IMG/VR virus record: IMGVR_UViG_3300024177_000012
Location: 1-35,681 of that record
Source of the DNA: a virus
Reading direction: 5' to 3' (one strand)
DNA: 35,681 nt
The position numbers and the translations under genes are program-made. This document shows positions 14,096 to 21,035 of this stretch, one piece after another (position 1 is the first letter of the stretch; each line of letters starts with the position of its first letter). The notes under the pieces were generated by a model. It was not told the origin of the DNA. It saw only the letters and a list, made by a program, of their open reading frames with translations, and did not search any database.

Positions 14096-14337
14096 ACGTG
14101 CCGATGTGCCTGGAATGCGGTCACTGCCATTTCAAGGAATCGCCGCATGTTAAAGGCCCGGAATATCAGCCATTCAAGCCGTATGTGGATTACATGCTGG
14201 ATGCGAAGCCAGTCTATGTGGACTCTCCGCGCACGCGGGAACGCTGGATGAAAACGAATAAACTGGATTGGGCACCGCGCCGCCATCCTGACGATATTGC
14301 TCATTCGATTTGGAAACGAAAACAAGGAGAACGCTAA
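14092..14337 (+). CDS. Small protein with Cys motif after portal
   Basis: An 81-aa protein beginning MNVPMCLECGHCHFK, where CxxCxxC and nearby His could bind zinc, then a Pro/Tyr-rich middle and a basic end. It starts in an ATGA overlap with the portal and ends touching the next ATG. No family is recognised. Small proteins between portal and scaffold are often head-completion or scaffold-associated factors, but nothing here proves that. Confidence 0.65.
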   Translation: MNVPMCLECGHCHFKESPHVKGPEYQPFKPYVDYMLDAKPVYVDSPRTRERWMKTNKLDWAPRRHPDDIAHSIWKRKQGER

Positions 14338-14597
14338 TGCTTCCTAACAAGACACCTTCCACGCCGACTATGCAGGGAAAGATGACTCCTCCGGGTACGC
14401 ACTATGGCGGATTGAAAACTCCTGCTCCGGGCGGGGCTGGTGCGGCATCCAGCAATCGCTTCGGGAATTCCCCGCTCAAGCAGATGCTTTCCAAGCACAA
14501 GAAGATGGGGAAGCTGAAATCCGGCGCATCCATGACGCAGGATCGCAAGACGCTCAAACCCGGATTCGCGCCGGAAAAGGGTCCGGTCGGAGATTAG
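14337..14597 (+). CDS. Basic, proline/glycine-rich hypothetical protein
   Basis: An 86-aa protein, disordered-looking, rich in Pro, Gly, Lys and Thr (GGLKTPAPGGAGAASS; KQMLSKHKKMGKLKSG). The ATG at 14337 is chosen because GGAG lies 8 nt upstream; the 14310 frame adds residues from the previous gene. Such Lys/Gly-rich proteins next to scaffold genes are sometimes packaged or nucleic-acid-associated, but the role is unknown. Confidence 0.62.
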   Translation: MLPNKTPSTPTMQGKMTPPGTHYGGLKTPAPGGAGAASSNRFGNSPLKQMLSKHKKMGKLKSGASMTQDRKTLKPGFAPEKGPVGD

Positions 14598-14599
14598 CC

Positions 14600-14788
14600 A
14601 TGCCATCGAAGAGCAAGGCGCAGCAGGAATTTATGGCAATCTGCGAACATGATCCGCAGCACGCGCAGGGGAAGTGCCCGGATATGACTCACCAGCAGTT
14701 ACACGATTTTGCGGCAACGCCGCGCAAGGGTTTACCCGCTCATATCTCGAATCTAAAAAGAGCGGGAAAGTTGAAGAGGAGTAAGTAG
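14600..14788 (+). CDS. DUF3008-like small protein
   Basis: The 62-aa protein opens MPSKSKAQQEFMAICEHD and later has LHDFAATPRKGLPAHIS, the two conserved blocks I recall for the DUF3008 family (MPSKSKAQQ.FM and FA.T..KGLP.H). Members are common in phages close to structural genes; no function is established. The C-terminus is basic. It is separated from the scaffold gene by one base. Confidence 0.75.
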   Translation: MPSKSKAQQEFMAICEHDPQHAQGKCPDMTHQQLHDFAATPRKGLPAHISNLKRAGKLKRSK

Positions 14789-14789
14789 C

Positions 14790-15704
14790 ATGGCAGAAGA
14801 AGATAAGCTGCCTACGTTTGACGAGTCGTTTAAGGCCGCAGTGGAACAGCACTCCGCACCAGCGGAGCGAGCGGCTGTGCCTGAACCGGCATCAAGCGAG
14901 CCAGCACAGCAAACCCCGGACGAGCCACAAGCGCAAGCCCCGGTGGACGATGGCGCTGAATTACTGAGCAAGGAAGAGATTGAAAAGCTGAAGGACGATC
15001 CAGCAAAGTTGGAGGCCGGATTCAAGAGCGCCTTTACCAAAAAGACTCAAGAGCTGGCCGAGCAGCGCAAGCAACTGGAACCCTATCAGCAGTTAATTCG
15101 CTCGTATGAAACCGATCCGAAGGGAACGGTAAAGCAACTCTATGAGCATTTCTTTCCGCAACAGGACGCAACTCCGAAGCAGGCCGCTCAAGCCACGAAT
15201 GCTTTCCTCGATCAGTTGAGGACCGGGCTTGGGCCTGAATTGAGCTTTCTGGCAGACCGCATGGCTCCGGCATTAGAGAACCTGATGCAAAGCTATGTGG
15301 GAAATCAGATTGCCCCGGTTCAGGAACGGCTGGAGGCGGAAGCAGCGGAGCGGGAAGTGAATGCGGAACTCTCCGCATTTGAGGTGAAGCACCCGGATTG
15401 GAAACAGCACGAGGAAAAGATGGCTGAGATTGGCCGTCGCTTTCATCCTGCTCCCGATCCGCTTACGGGCCAGCCTCCTTCAACGGAAGAGTACATGGAT
15501 ACGCTTTACAAGTTGGCGACGTTTGATATTTCAAATGCCGCAAAGGAAACGGAAATGCTCAAGCGAATGACTGCATCAGCCGGAAAATCGGAATCTCCAA
15601 GCTCGGGAACGCCAGAAAACCGCGTGGCTAAGACACCCGCCAAGCTCCCGACATTCGAGGAAGCGTTTGCAGATGCGAAAAAGGGAGTTCGGTACGAATA
15701 TTAG
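14790..15704 (+). CDS. Capsid scaffolding protein
   Basis: The 304-aa protein is placed between portal and major capsid gene and has the character of scaffolds: an acidic, Pro/Ala/Gln-rich disordered region (residues 20-60), long charged coiled-coil helices in the middle (SKEEIEKLKDDPAKLEAGFK; ERLEAEAAEREVNAELS), and a basic-ended C-terminal segment that would contact the capsid protein. It would guide prohead assembly and then leave. GGAG lies upstream (GAGGAGTAAGTAGC). No protease domain is visible. Confidence 0.85.
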   Translation: MAEEDKLPTFDESFKAAVEQHSAPAERAAVPEPASSEPAQQTPDEPQAQAPVDDGAELLSKEEIEKLKDDPAKLEAGFKSAFTKKTQELAEQRKQLEPYQQLIRSYETDPKGTVKQLYEHFFPQQDATPKQAAQATNAFLDQLRTGLGPELSFLADRMAPALENLMQSYVGNQIAPVQERLEAEAAEREVNAELSAFEVKHPDWKQHEEKMAEIGRRFHPAPDPLTGQPPSTEEYMDTLYKLATFDISNAAKETEMLKRMTASAGKSESPSSGTPENRVAKTPAKLPTFEEAFADAKKGVRYEY

Positions 15705-15726
15705 CCCACGCAGAAGGGGCTAAATC

Positions 15727-16800
15727 ATGGCAATTCCGTCAGCTTTGACGTTGAATTATGATGCCGTGCTCAGCACGACACTATTCAACTATCACAAAAA
15801 TATCGAGGACCAGATCAGTACCTCGAACTTCTTCCTGTATAAAATCATGAAGATGAATTCGATGTATGAGACGGTCAGCGACTTGGGCGACCGCGCACAG
15901 ATTCCGCTCATGTATGCCTTGGGTACGGCGGATTCCTATTCGGGATACGATCAGTTGGATACGACCCCGATGGACGGCATCACTTCGGCATTCTGGAATT
16001 GGGCGCAATGCGCGATTCCGATTGCTATTTCCGGCCTGGATGAGAAGAAGAATTCCGGCTCCGATACCAAACTGGCCGATCTCTTGAAGGCCAAGACCAA
16101 GCAGGCGGTGCTCGGAATTCAGGACTATTTTGGCCGCGCCTTGCTGCAAGGGAACGGTCCCAATACGGCAACGGCAATCACCACGGGCCGCACGTCTCCG
16201 AATAACGGTTCGGTATTCATCGACCCGCTGGCTTTGCTCGTGAAGTACGATCCGACCACTAGCACGACCATCGGGAACATCAACCAGAGCACCTATTCAT
16301 GGTGGCAGAATCAGAGCAAATCCGGCGGCTCCGGGGCTACGACTTATGCGGGCTTCCTCACGGAAATCTCGCACCTGTTCAATCAATGCTCCATCGGACC
16401 CGGCGGCTCTCCCGATGTCCACCTGACCGATCAGAGCACTTTCGAGTTTTACGAAGGCGCTCTCCGTTCGCAGAATCGCTACAACGACTATCGCAAGGCC
16501 GATATTCCGTTCGAGAACCTGGTGTTTCGCGGCCAGCCGGTCACATGGGATCAGTTCATTCCCGATGTGAAGAATGGCACGATCACTCAGTCCACCGCGA
16601 GCGGAACATGGTACATGATCAATTCGCAGTTCTGGAGCTTGAAGTATCACTCGGATACGAACTTCACTCCGACCCCGTTCATCAAGCCGGAGAACCAGGA
16701 TGCGAAAGTCGCTCAAATCCTCTGGTTGGGAGCATTGACCGTTTCCAACCGGCGCAAACATGGAGTGCTGGGCGGTATTACCACGACCATCGCATCCTAA
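15727..16800 (+). CDS. Major capsid protein
   Basis: 357 aa, immediately downstream of the scaffold. The sequence begins MAIPSALTLNYDAVLSTT and has an N-terminal helix followed by a strand-rich region (SDLGDRAQIPLMYALGTADS), a long central helix around TKLADLLKAKTKQAVLGIQD, and a C-terminal region that ends in WLGALTVSNRRKHGVLGGIT. This order fits the HK97 fold (N-arm, E-loop, P-domain spine helix, A-domain). No cleaved pro-domain is seen, which agrees with a separate scaffold. GGGG lies before the ATG. Position and length make it the strongest capsid candidate. Confidence 0.88.
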   Translation: MAIPSALTLNYDAVLSTTLFNYHKNIEDQISTSNFFLYKIMKMNSMYETVSDLGDRAQIPLMYALGTADSYSGYDQLDTTPMDGITSAFWNWAQCAIPIAISGLDEKKNSGSDTKLADLLKAKTKQAVLGIQDYFGRALLQGNGPNTATAITTGRTSPNNGSVFIDPLALLVKYDPTTSTTIGNINQSTYSWWQNQSKSGGSGATTYAGFLTEISHLFNQCSIGPGGSPDVHLTDQSTFEFYEGALRSQNRYNDYRKADIPFENLVFRGQPVTWDQFIPDVKNGTITQSTASGTWYMINSQFWSLKYHSDTNFTPTPFIKPENQDAKVAQILWLGALTVSNRRKHGVLGGITTTIAS

Positions 16801-16804
16801 TCGT

Positions 16805-16849
16805 CCTGATACGGTTTCCCTATCAATTCGGGGAGGCGAAGGTATCAGG
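16805..16849 (+). other. Hairpin after the capsid gene
   Basis: CCTGATAC (16805-16812) and GTATCAGG (16842-16849) form an 8-bp stem enclosing 29 nt that may pair further (CCC with GGGG). There is no T-tract. In this position, between the capsid and the next gene, it could slow transcription or stabilise the capsid mRNA end. Confidence 0.4.
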
Positions 16850-16897
16850 GCCGAGGCTTCCCCATAACCGGGCTTGCGCCCAAGGAGGATCACTACC

Positions 16898-17344
16898 ATG
16901 ATGTTTCAACGGATCAACGCTGGAACCGCCGAGCGCGTATTCCAGATTGTGTTTAACGTGGCTGGCGGCACGGTGACGGCAAACTACCCGGTTTGCTGGG
17001 ATCAGTCATCCACGGCTGACGGCGTGCGCGTGACTCAGCCGATCACGGCGAATCTCTCGCTGCTGGTCGGTATCGCCACTGCCGACATCACCAACTCATC
17101 GTATGGAAAGGTTCAGTGCTACGGATACCGCGCAAGCGCATTCGTAACCGCTGACACTTCTCAGGCGGTGAACAATGGCGACATCCTGATTCCCGTAACG
17201 GGCCAGTATTACTTGACCCGCTCGGCGGCTTCGGATGGCAAGAGCGGATTCATCTATGCGGCAGGCGGCTCCGGCACCATCGCCTATGCGACGATGACCA
17301 CGCCTGTTGCGGCCAACAAGGCCGTCCTGATTCGGATGCTGTAA
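16898..17344 (+). CDS. Capsid decoration or head-associated protein
   Basis: A 148-aa beta-rich protein (VFQIVFNVAGGTVTANYPV; TANLSLLVGIATADI; GYRASAFVTAD) ending in a small-residue stretch (TMTTPVAANKAVLIRML). Genes immediately downstream of the capsid gene that encode such Ala/Thr/Gly-rich beta proteins are commonly cement/decoration proteins. No catalytic motif. The ATG at 16898 (ATGATG) is preceded by a strong GGAGG. Alternatively it could be a head-fibre base; confidence for structural role is moderate. Confidence 0.65.
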   Translation: MMFQRINAGTAERVFQIVFNVAGGTVTANYPVCWDQSSTADGVRVTQPITANLSLLVGIATADITNSSYGKVQCYGYRASAFVTADTSQAVNNGDILIPVTGQYYLTRSAASDGKSGFIYAAGGSGTIAYATMTTPVAANKAVLIRML

Positions 17345-17413
17345 GGAATCCTGCTTGCAACAGGAGGGGTCCTCCGCATAGCCCCAGCGATATAATGTAT
17401 GTGGAAGGCTTCC

Positions 17414-17436
17414 GCCCCTGAGCCGCAATCAGGGGC
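17414..17436 (+). other. Stable stem-loop in leader of the modification cassette
   Basis: GCCCCTGA and TCAGGGGC pair perfectly over 8 bp with loop GCCGCAA. It lies between the head-associated gene and the cassette, just before GGAG and the ATG at 17453. A-rich, not T-rich, sequence follows, so it is unlikely to be a normal rightward terminator. A preceding GGAAG-G-CTTCC dyad (17403-17413) adds structure. Confidence 0.5.
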
Positions 17437-17452
17437 AATAAAAAGGAGTGCT

Positions 17453-17602
17453 ATGGCAACCAAACCACACGAAGCAAAAGTACCGAAGGCGCATCCGCCA
17501 ACCGTTGATGATCTATTGAAGCGAATCGAAGCTCTCGAAGCGCGTCTATCGCATGTGGAGAATTCCACCGGATTCAAGAAGCATGAGGAACCAACGGCCT
17601 AA
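17453..17602 (+). CDS. Small coiled-coil protein upstream of radical SAM gene
   Basis: A 49-aa protein with a basic, Pro-rich N-terminus (KPHEAKVPKAHPP), a heptad-patterned helix (VDDLLKRIEALEARLSHVE) and a short polar tail. The ATG is preceded by GGAG. It ends two bases before the radical SAM gene. Its size and placement raise the possibility that it is a substrate or partner of that enzyme, as precursor peptides often precede radical SAM maturases, but it lacks the Cys- or Gly-rich core usual for such peptides. A simple trimerising structural part is the alternative. Confidence 0.62.
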   Translation: MATKPHEAKVPKAHPPTVDDLLKRIEALEARLSHVENSTGFKKHEEPTA

Positions 17603-17604
17603 CT

Positions 17605-18441
17605 ATGCCCCTGCAACTCCAACTGGAAACGAGCGCATACTGCAACGCCAAGTGCATCTTCTGTCCATATCCGACTATGAAGCGTCCGCACGGGTTCATG
17701 GATATGGCGTTGTTCCACAAGATCATTGATGATGCGGCAACCATCCCGTTGATTGAGGATATTACTCTCACGGGGTTGGGCGAGCCGCTGCTCGACAAGC
17801 GTATCGTTGAGCGCGTGCGTTACATCCGCCAGAAAGTAAAGCCGAACGTCACGGTAACGGCCTATACTAACGGAACATTTCTGACCGAGCAGATGGCCCG
17901 CGATTTGGTAGATGCTGGACTATCCATCCTCTATGTCAGCATGAACGCGATTGATGCTCGTCGCCGCAGCGCAATTATGAAGCTCGATGACTTCGATAAG
18001 GTGGTCGATCAGACCCGCAAGGCCATCGAGATATTCAAGACTTTCGGTTCCAATCAGAGTGTGGTGGTGAAGGCAATCCAGGAAAAGGACTTGATGGAGT
18101 CTACGGACCCTGAGCGGTTCCTGGAAATGTGGGGTGGGCCTGTTGATCTCGGCGGAAATGGTTTTCTGCACATGGAAGGAAATTGGGCCGGGGCCATGCG
18201 GCCCATGCGAGTCCTGCCGGAGACAGCCTGCAACCGCGCCATTGGCGAAATTATGGTGCTGTGGGATGGCCGGGTATCGCTCTGCTGCTTCGATGGCGAG
18301 GGTGAAGTAATTTTCGGGGATTTCAATAAGCAGACCATTCGGGAAGTATACAATTCAGAAAAGGCCCTCAATTACCGCGTGGCTCACGCGGAGGGCCGTA
18401 GGGGGTCGCTTCCCCTGTGTTCAACCTGTACGGCTATCTAG
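17605..18441 (+). CDS. Radical SAM enzyme with SPASM-like C-terminus
   Basis: The 278-aa protein has the radical SAM cluster motif CNAKCIFC (C13, C17, C20) for a [4Fe-4S] cluster that cleaves S-adenosylmethionine. GLGE (57-60) and TNG (88-90) match later conserved elements of the barrel. At the C-terminus C209, C227, C228, C272 and C275 are spaced as in SPASM/twitch domains that bind extra Fe-S clusters, followed by FGDF. Such enzymes modify peptides, proteins or sugars. The neighbours (methyltransferase, glycosyltransferase) favour a surface-glycan or virion-protein modification. GGAGG-type signal is weak; start by length and position. Confidence 0.85.
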   Translation: MPLQLQLETSAYCNAKCIFCPYPTMKRPHGFMDMALFHKIIDDAATIPLIEDITLTGLGEPLLDKRIVERVRYIRQKVKPNVTVTAYTNGTFLTEQMARDLVDAGLSILYVSMNAIDARRRSAIMKLDDFDKVVDQTRKAIEIFKTFGSNQSVVVKAIQEKDLMESTDPERFLEMWGGPVDLGGNGFLHMEGNWAGAMRPMRVLPETACNRAIGEIMVLWDGRVSLCCFDGEGEVIFGDFNKQTIREVYNSEKALNYRVAHAEGRRGSLPLCSTCTAI

Positions 18442-18450
18442 TGGAGGAAA

Positions 18451-19083
18451 ATGCCGCGACTCAACGGTCAAGTATTAGATGAGATAGTTCAACCAATCAT
18501 CCCGCCAGCGGATATTCGCTTTCAGGAAAACTTCGGGAAGTATATGGGCAAGCGCAACCTGAATGTGGGGGCTGCGCTCCGAAGATTCACGCGGTTTATT
18601 CATCTCGACTGCGATCCTCGCACACAACCGGACATCCTGCATGACCTTGAGGTAACGCCGCTTCCATTCCCTGATAATGAGTTTGACTGCATCATGGGGA
18701 GCCATGTATTCGAGCACATCAAGAACTTCGTGCCGCTCATGGAGGAGTTTCATCGCATCCTGAAACCGGGCGGTTATCTCATCGGCATTACGCCATATAT
18801 GACCTCAAACGATGCTTGGGCCTGCCCGCACCATGTTCGGGCATTCGATGAGAATACCTGGTATTATTTTGACCAGAACCTTTATACCGAGCAGGAGATT
18901 GATTCGGCTGGGTACGGAGCTTGGCAGAACTATCGCGCAAACTTCAAGGTTGAGCAGGTGATTCTCATTCCCTACGAAGAGCAGTTGCAGTGCGCTCAGG
19001 AAAACCCTGTGGAGTTCGAGTTTCGCAAAAAACACTATTTCAACATCATCCGTGAGATTCACGGAATATTGAGGAAGGTATAA
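18451..19083 (+). CDS. SAM-dependent methyltransferase (class I)
   Basis: A 210-aa Rossmann-fold methyltransferase of the Methyltransf_11 type. The SAM loop is LNVGAA (37-42), a variant of LxxGxG lacking the second Gly, followed by acidic HLDCDP (51-56). DCIMGSHVFEHI (79-90) and ILKPGGYL (103-110) are the usual motifs IV and post-IV. The acceptor is not visible in sequence; nearby glycosyltransferase and radical SAM genes suggest a sugar or protein. GGAGG precedes the ATG by 3-4 nt. The altered glycine loop could reduce activity. Confidence 0.85.
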   Translation: MPRLNGQVLDEIVQPIIPPADIRFQENFGKYMGKRNLNVGAALRRFTRFIHLDCDPRTQPDILHDLEVTPLPFPDNEFDCIMGSHVFEHIKNFVPLMEEFHRILKPGGYLIGITPYMTSNDAWACPHHVRAFDENTWYYFDQNLYTEQEIDSAGYGAWQNYRANFKVEQVILIPYEEQLQCAQENPVEFEFRKKHYFNIIREIHGILRKV

Positions 19084-19365
19084 ATGGAAGATTTGACATG
19101 CGCTATCCCCGAAGGCAAAGAGGACTATATTCTCTATGCCTGCAATTCCTGCGGACGCCTGTTCGATACGGAAGCCGAAACGAAATCCATCAAGACTGGT
19201 GCAGTATGCGAATGCGGCAGCACGCGCTATCGGCCAACCAAGAATATCGACGCCGAGCAGAACGATGCTGGCGACTATGTGGTGAATGGCCGCTATAACG
19301 AGAACATCGTGATTCCGAAGGCGGTCTTCGAGTCGGTCTATAAACCTGCGGAGGTGGTTGATTGA
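19084..19365 (+). CDS. Small zinc-ribbon protein in the cassette
   Basis: A 93-aa protein with CNSCG near residue 20 and CECG near 41, a rubredoxin-like zinc ribbon, followed by a polar, Asn/Asp-rich C-terminus. It starts one base after the methyltransferase stop and overlaps the glycosyltransferase start (TTGA). Its placement inside the cassette suggests a partner or electron/metal carrier for it, though a structural role is also possible. No family name. Confidence 0.65.
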   Translation: MEDLTCAIPEGKEDYILYACNSCGRLFDTEAETKSIKTGAVCECGSTRYRPTKNIDAEQNDAGDYVVNGRYNENIVIPKAVFESVYKPAEVVD

Positions 19366-20162
19366 GCAAGATCATCTTTGCCTCCCCGACCTATGGAGCG
19401 GTGGAACCTGCGGCAATCATTTCTCAGCGGGCGGCCATTATGCACGCTGGAAATTACGGGCATCATTGGGTTGGAGATGCTTCCCCGGACAAATGTACCT
19501 TCACCGTGGCCCGTGGGAATATCGCGCAATGCGCCATTGATTCCGATGCGGATTATGTTTTCTGGTGCGACAGCGACATAGTTCTGCCGCAATATGCGAT
19601 CACGCAGCTTCTGGCCGATAAGCAGGACTTCGTAACAGGCATCTATTTCCAGAAGGTCGGTGAGCATTGGCCGCTGATTGCCAACTTCGATTCCGTCGGG
19701 AAGAAATATAACTGGATGGTGCTCTGGCCTGAAAACGTGGTTGCTCCAATCGACGGCTGCGGATTTGGCTGTGTCCTGACCAGCACGAAGATGCTGCGGG
19801 ACATTAAGGCCATGTGGGAGCGCGAGCATCCAGTGCCGCAAGGAATGACGGAGAACGAGATCAGGGAACACGCGAATCCCTGGTTCGAGTTTGCCAAGTT
19901 CAGCGAAGATTTTGAGTTCTGCCAACGGGCAAAAAGGGCTGGTTATCAACTCCATGTTGATACGGCTGTTATTTGCGGGCACCTGCCGCCGCCTCCCGCA
20001 ATCGGCTTTGACCACTTCAAGGCCAAACATCCTGAATTCTTTGGAGGCAAACAAAATGGCAATCTCAAGCAATCCAATGGACAAGCGGGAGCACTGGTTC
20101 TTCATTCGGAACGGGAGTGCGGGACCATTCAACCAGAAAGCATGGCAACGCTACCCGGCTAA
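19362..20162 (+). CDS. GT-A-fold glycosyltransferase
   Basis: The 266-aa product shows a glycosyltransferase-2-like core: the N-terminal strand SKIIFASPTYG, AR-N-xx-A (VARGNIAQCAI) and the metal-binding DxD as CDSDI (69-73) in YVFWCDSDIVLP, then SEDFEFCQRAKRAGY (181-195) carrying the catalytic-region acidic residues, and a conserved His at 207. It would transfer a sugar from a nucleotide donor. TTG start overlaps the previous stop. The conserved core ends near residue 229; the last ~35 residues are encoded in DNA that also encodes the next gene in another frame. No signal peptide, so cytoplasmic action on virion protein, DNA or lipid-linked sugar. Confidence 0.82.
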   Translation: MSKIIFASPTYGAVEPAAIISQRAAIMHAGNYGHHWVGDASPDKCTFTVARGNIAQCAIDSDADYVFWCDSDIVLPQYAITQLLADKQDFVTGIYFQKVGEHWPLIANFDSVGKKYNWMVLWPENVVAPIDGCGFGCVLTSTKMLRDIKAMWEREHPVPQGMTENEIREHANPWFEFAKFSEDFEFCQRAKRAGYQLHVDTAVICGHLPPPPAIGFDHFKAKHPEFFGGKQNGNLKQSNGQAGALVLHSERECGTIQPESMATLPG

Positions 20163-20376
20163 CATGGTGAGCTATGACCCCGCTGACCCTGATATGGATT
20201 GGGAGCCGGTTGCGAATGAGAACTTTTGGGCCGATGATCCCGGATATATTACCCAATATACTTGGGATACCGGTGGTCCAGCCAAGGTGACAAAGTTTGA
20301 ATTCATCGACGGCCCTGCACCGGACTTTATGAGCCTTGGCCTGATGGATTTCGATTACCGAGGCATCGGCGCTTGA
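20056..20376 (+). CDS. Hypothetical structural-region protein
   Basis: A 106-aa protein beginning MAISSNPMDKREHWFFIRN, rich in Trp, Asp and Pro (DPADPDMDWEPVANENFW), and apparently all-beta. The start is supported by a GGAGG 8 nt upstream, but the gene overlaps the 3' end of the glycosyltransferase by 107 nt, an unusually long overlap. It precedes the connector genes, with which it overlaps at TTGA. The role is not recognised; a virion component is likely from position. Confidence 0.65.
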   Translation: MAISSNPMDKREHWFFIRNGSAGPFNQKAWQRYPANMVSYDPADPDMDWEPVANENFWADDPGYITQYTWDTGGPAKVTKFEFIDGPAPDFMSLGLMDFDYRGIGA

Positions 20377-21035
20377 ACCTCGGGCAGATGCGGTCGGCGG
20401 TATTAACTCGATTGGGCGAGGATACCGTCGCGCCTATCTATTGGTCAGACGATGATGTAAACGAGGCCATAAATGATGGTTATGAAGAACTCTCCGATGC
20501 CTCTGAGTGGTACGAACGCAGCGCGAACATCCCATTTCTTTCCAATCTGCGGTACTTCGATCTTAGGACTGCATTGGGAGACGATACCTTCCTGTCTCCC
20601 CGCAGGGCTTTCAACCCCAACACAAACTGGTGGCTCAAGCCAAGCGATCCCCGAGACCTCGATTTCCATACCTACCGCCGATGGGAAATCAATTTGGGCA
20701 CGCCTCAAAGGATTATTCAAAGGGGCCTTTTTTATATAGGCATATTCCCGCTCCAAAATGGCGATGCCGGATTGATGAAGTTCTGGTACTCGGCCATGCC
20801 GCCAGCCTTGATCACTGACGCCGATGAGCCGCCTTTTCCTCAAGAATTTCATCAGGGGATTATCGAATATGCGCTATTCGATCTTATGGGGCAGGAGAGC
20901 CAAACCTCCAAGGCGCTCGTCCATTGGGAACAGTATCAAAAGATCGAGAACGATTTCATTCAATACGTCAATAAGCGAATTTCCACGGATAGGCTAGATT
21001 CACTCCATGAAATTTCTGTCCTCGGTCGCCAGTGA
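20373..21035 (+). CDS. Head-tail connector protein, copy 1
   Basis: A 220-aa protein whose N-terminal helices read LGQMRSAVLTRLGED then IYWSDDDVNEAINDGYEEL, the pattern of head completion/adaptor proteins that stack under the portal (gp6/gp4-like): an Arg-Leu-Gly turn, a Trp-Ser before a long helix that ends GY.EL. A helix-rich C-terminus (ALVHWEQYQKIENDFIQYV) follows. TTG overlapping the previous stop is used. It closely resembles the next gene, suggesting duplication. Order after the capsid block supports the call. Confidence 0.75.
   Translation: MNLGQMRSAVLTRLGEDTVAPIYWSDDDVNEAINDGYEELSDASEWYERSANIPFLSNLRYFDLRTALGDDTFLSPRRAFNPNTNWWLKPSDPRDLDFHTYRRWEINLGTPQRIIQRGLFYIGIFPLQNGDAGLMKFWYSAMPPALITDADEPPFPQEFHQGIIEYALFDLMGQESQTSKALVHWEQYQKIENDFIQYVNKRISTDRLDSLHEISVLGRQ

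Noticed and set aside
14334-15040. Minus-strand frames over the portal-scaffold region
   Set aside because: All are antisense to coupled, family-recognised genes.
16297-16901. Two 200-aa frames on both strands across the capsid gene
   Set aside because: They are shadows of the capsid frame; composition is Arg/Ser/Gly-rich and lacks a ribosome site.
17391-17396. Perfect TATAAT before the modification cassette
   Set aside because: No -35 at 16-18 bp and no TG extension; TTGCAA at 17355 is 30 bp away, so promoter activity is not supported.
17605-18441. Radical SAM gene as a nitrogenase-like or queuosine (QueE) enzyme
   Set aside because: The cluster motif spacing and SPASM-like C-terminal Cys do not match QueE, which has a different loop and length.
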